From: Pantoea sp. Eser
GTDB lineage: Bacteria; Pseudomonadota; Gammaproteobacteria; Enterobacterales; Enterobacteriaceae
Reading direction: 5' to 3'
DNA: 64,000 nt
NCBI GenBank assembly: GCA_009830035.1
Contig: SZZY01000005.1
Location: 124,001-188,000, forward strand
The position numbers were made by a program, and so were the translations under genes. The notes under the pieces are model-generated. The model was not told the origin of the DNA. It saw only the letters and a program-made list of their open reading frames with translations, and searched no databases. Below, piece by piece: positions 61,629 through 64,000 of the stretch (position 1 is its first letter; every line of letters begins with the position of its first letter).

Positions 61629-61955
61629 GTGAATTTCAACGGTAACGAAATCGCCGTCAATGCCGAAGGCTACCTGAAGCATCGTGACGACTGGAGTGAG
61701 GCTCTGGCCAGCCACATCGCCGACCAAGAAGGTATCGTGATGACCGAGGCGCACTGGGAAGTGGTAAATTTTGTGCGGGCGTTTTACCTCGAATACAACA
61801 CCTCGCCGGCGGTGCGGATGCTGGTTAAGGCAATGGCGCAGAAATATGGCGAAGAGAAAGGCAACAGCCGCTATCTGTTTCGTCTGTTTCCTGAAGGGCC
61901 GGCCAAACAGGCGACCAAAATCGCCGGCCTGCCCAAACCGGCCAAATGCTTATAG
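61629..61955 (+). CDS. tusE: Sulfur relay protein TusE
   Basis: Last sulfur carrier of the TusABCDE relay, passing persulfide to MnmA for 2-thiouridine at tRNA position 34. 108 residues of the DsrC family; the penultimate-type functional cysteine is in the C-terminal GLPKPAKCL. Conserved [30 protein letters not shown] and [23 protein letters not shown]. Intact; position between yccA and yccX as in E. coli. Confidence 0.96.
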   Translation: MNFNGNEIAVNAEGYLKHRDDWSEALASHIADQEGIVMTEAHWEVVNFVRAFYLEYNTSPAVRMLVKAMAQKYGEEKGNSRYLFRLFPEGPAKQATKIAGLPKPAKCL

Positions 61956-61967
61956 CACGACGGTTAG

Positions 61968-62243
61968 TCAACCGGTGGTAAAACCACGCGGTGGCTGAGC
62001 AGGTTGATGTGGTTCCAGCACCTGGTCGACCCGGGCGCTGCGCGGCCCGCCCGCTTTTAGCCAACTGATTAACGCATCGACCTGTTCAGACTCACCGCAG
62101 GCCAGAGCTTCGACACTGCCATCGTCCAGATTACGCGCATATCCCTGCAGGCCGAGCGTATTTGCCTGGGCCTGGGTGCTGTAACGAAAACCGACGCCCT
62201 GTACGCGGCTGTGAACCCACGCTTTGACACAGGCTAATGACAT
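61968..62243 (-). CDS. yccX: Acylphosphatase
   Basis: Small hydrolase of acyl phosphates. 91 residues. Catalytic Arg lies in [15 protein letters not shown] and the catalytic Asn in [16 protein letters not shown]. Divergent from rlmI, convergent with tusE, as in E. coli. Uninterrupted. The C-terminus ([15 protein letters not shown]) is a little different from E. coli. Confidence 0.93.
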   Translation of the reverse strand: MSLACVKAWVHSRVQGVGFRYSTQAQANTLGLQGYARNLDDGSVEALACGESEQVDALISWLKAGGPRSARVDQVLEPHQPAQPPRGFTTG

Positions 62244-62328
62244 TTTTCACTCCTGCTGCTGTTCGTTGCATTTTCCCGTTATCCACCGGACAATGGCGCC
62301 TCATTTTTTCAGGTAAGCATAGCAAACT

Positions 62329-63355
62329 ATGACAGTTAGATTGATTCTCGCGAAGGGACGTGAAAAGTCCCTGCTCCGTCGCCACCCCTGGGTCTTTTCG
62401 GGTGCGGTTGCCCGTATGGAAGGCAAAGCGCAACTGGGCGAAACCATTGATGTTTGCGACAGTAACGGTAAATGGCTGGCTGCCCGTGATGGCCTGAACA
62501 GCTACCGTCTGGTGTCCGGTGAATCAGACGGTTTACCCGGCGTCAGCATCGACCGCTTCGGCAACTTTTTAGTGATGCAGCTGTTATCTGCCGGGGCGGA
62601 ATATCAGCGTCCGGCGATTATCTCTGCCTTGCAGCACTGCTTCCCGGGCTGCGCCATCTATGACCGTTCTGATGTCGCGGTACGTAAGAAAGGGGGACTG
62701 GAACTGGCGCAAGGCACCGTTACCGGTGAGATCCCGCCGCCACTGCTGCCGGTTACCGAACATGGCATGAAGCTGCTGGTGGATATTCAGGGCGGCCATA
62801 AAACCGGCTATTACCTCGATCAGAGCGACAGCCGTCTGGCAACGCGCCGCTACGCCAAAGATGCACGGGTGCTGAACTGCTTCTCCTATACCGGTGGATT
62901 TGCCGTCTCTGCCCTGATAGGCGGCTGTAAAAAGGTGATCAGCGTTGATACCTCACAGGATGCGCTGGATGTGGCGCGCGCCCGTTTTGAACGGGATGAC
63001 GTGTTCAAACTGCTGCGTCGTTACCGTTACGCGGGCAAAAAGTTTGATCTGATCATCATGGATCCGCCGAAGTTTGTTGAGGATAAAAGCCAGTTGATGG
63101 GCGCCTGTCGCGGCTATAAATATATCAATATGCTGGCGATCCAGTTGCTCAACCTAGGCGGCATTTTGCTGACCTTCTCCTGCTCCGGCCTGATGGCGGC
63201 CGATCTGTTCCACGAAGATTATCGCCGACACGGCGCTGGATGCTGGACACGAGGTGCAGTTCATTGAGCAGTTCCGTCAGGCGGCTGACCATCCGGTTAT
63301 TGCCAGCTATCCGGAAGGTCTCTATCTGAAAGATTTCGCCTGCCGGGTAATGTGA
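62329..63355 (+). pseudogene. rlmI: 23S rRNA m5C1962 methyltransferase RlmI, two internal deletions and a frameshift
   Basis: The start [32 protein letters not shown] matches E. coli (PUA domain). After GKWLA the frame jumps in phase to [20 protein letters not shown], missing about 45 residues present in E. coli. The flanks both encode WLA, which suggests recombination between short repeats. A second in-phase loss of about 12 residues is at [12 protein letters not shown]. The methyltransferase motifs [31 protein letters not shown] and TFSCSG remain. A frameshift near 63222 breaks the last 40 residues, which are otherwise readable ([23 protein letters not shown]) to TGA at 63355. Confidence 0.88.
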
Positions 63356-63414
63356 CTTGAAAAAATGGCTCCTGACCCCATATTGGATAGGGAGTACTTT
63401 TTTCGGAGGTCACT

Positions 63415-63732
63415 ATGATTGCCAGTAAATTTGGTATTGGTCAGCAGGTTCGTCATCGTTTGTCCGGTGTGCTGGGCGTTATCGTCGATGTCGATCCGGA
63501 ATACTCGTTAGATGAGCCTAAAATTGAAGACGTTGGCGCGGAAGAGAAGTTGCACAGCGCGCCCTGGTATCATGTAGTGATGGAAGATGAGGAAGGCGAT
63601 CAGGTACATACCTACGTTGCTGAGATTCAGCTTGCCGGCGAAACCAGCGTTGAGCATCCGGAACAGCCGTCAATGGACGAACTGGCTGCGTCAGTCCGCC
63701 AGCAATTGCAGGCCCCTCATCTGCGACATTAA
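63415..63732 (+). CDS. hspQ: Heat shock protein HspQ
   Basis: Small protein (YccV) that binds hemimethylated DNA and acts as a specificity-enhancing factor for Lon protease. 105 residues, intact: [62 protein letters not shown] eight bases before ATG. In E. coli it is heat-shock induced; a promoter should lie within 63356-63400 but none is convincing by eye. Confidence 0.95.
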   Translation: MIASKFGIGQQVRHRLSGVLGVIVDVDPEYSLDEPKIEDVGAEEKLHSAPWYHVVMEDEEGDQVHTYVAEIQLAGETSVEHPEQPSMDELAASVRQQLQAPHLRH

Positions 63733-63768
63733 TCTGTGGCGGCACGGTCTGCCGCCACGCCTGCTCAG

Positions 63769-64000
63769 TTAACGCGTGATTCCCAGACGCGGGATCTCAA
63801 TTTTCAGGCAGCGATCCATAATCACCGCCATGCCCGCATCCTGTGCCAGCACTGCCGCCTGTTCATTAGATCACCCCCAGCTGCAGCGATAGCGTATCCG
63901 CGCCCGCCGCGATCGCTTCCCGCGCCACGCCCCATGCGGCTTCAGAATTGCGAAACACATCAACCATATCCATTTTCCCGGGCGCCTCAGCCAGGGTGGC
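63769..64000 (-). pseudogene. yccU: CoA-binding protein YccU, frameshifted; 5' end outside window
   Basis: Rossmann-fold CoA-binding domain protein of unknown role. The frame entering at 64000 reads [44 protein letters not shown] and stops at TAA near 63879. One extra T there (ATCTAATGAACAG) explains it: the shifted frame gives NEQAAVLAQDAGMAVIMDRCLKIEIPRLGITR and TAA at 63769. E. coli YccU has the same ending. The catalytic relevance is unknown. Located after hspQ as in E. coli. Confidence 0.82.

Overview
The window is chromosomal DNA of an enterobacterium in the Erwinia/Pantoea group. The backbone follows Escherichia coli gene order in three blocks: pyrC-dinI-bssS-solA-yceJ-yceI-trhO-lpxL-msyB-yceK-opgHGC-clsC (1-15.6 kb); leuZ-cysT-glyW-pgsA-uvrC-uvrY-yecF-sdiA (40-45.7 kb); and rutR-rutABC..FG-ymdF-wrbA-yccJ-agp-serT-yccA-tusE-yccX-rlmI-hspQ-yccU (49.8-64 kb). 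Erwinia/Pantoea-type accessory genes lie between them: an aryl-polyene-type gene cluster (19-28.7 kb), an EmrAB/NodT-like efflux locus (29.5-33.9 kb), and an AHL synthase beside sdiA.

The dominant feature is massive, recent gene decay. About 35 genes carry frameshifts, premature stops or internal deletions. Long conserved genes (opgH 850 codons, uvrC 610, opgG, lpxL, trhO, yccA) are uninterrupted, so this is not simply poor sequence quality. Cell-envelope, repair, translation and stress genes are kept. Catabolism, transport, secondary metabolism and regulation are being lost. Such a pattern is typical of a lineage that recently became host-restricted; an insect-associated Erwinia is a reasonable inference but is not proven by the sequence.

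Region by region: 1-14 kb is mostly intact core genes (osmoregulated periplasmic glucan synthesis opgGH/opgC, LpxL acyltransferase, TrhO), with dinI, solA and yceJ broken. 14-17.4 kb has broken clsC, a broken glycoside hydrolase and two tiny membrane-protein genes. 17.4-28.7 kb is a TonB receptor remnant fused by a deletion to a truncated ketosynthase, then the aryl-polyene cluster, in which only two acyl carrier proteins and a lipoprotein are clearly intact. 29-39 kb is efflux, AraC, DUF2000, an AriR/YmgB-like connector, SulP and LacI remnants with a few small genes. 40-46 kb holds three tRNAs, pgsA-uvrC-uvrY, yecF, an intact LuxI-type synthase and a broken sdiA. 46-50 kb has membrane-protein pseudogenes, an extensin-like protein and a cycA remnant. 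50-55 kb is the rut pyrimidine-degradation operon with a preserved sigma-54 promoter but a missing rutDE and broken rutA, B, G and R. 55-64 kb is mostly intact stress and translation genes, with broken agp, rlmI, yccU and an aldehyde dehydrogenase.

I did not find a clear new defence or mobile system; there is no CRISPR, integrase or insertion sequence. The most unusual signals are: a near-perfect 46-bp palindrome built around the dinI LexA box; amber-rich nonsense mutations, several at CCTAG sites that look like decayed Dcm (CCWGG) sites; a chimeric ketosynthase/receptor reading frame; an intact AHL synthase beside a dead receptor; and an AriR-like gene with TGTACA boxes and a leader hairpin.
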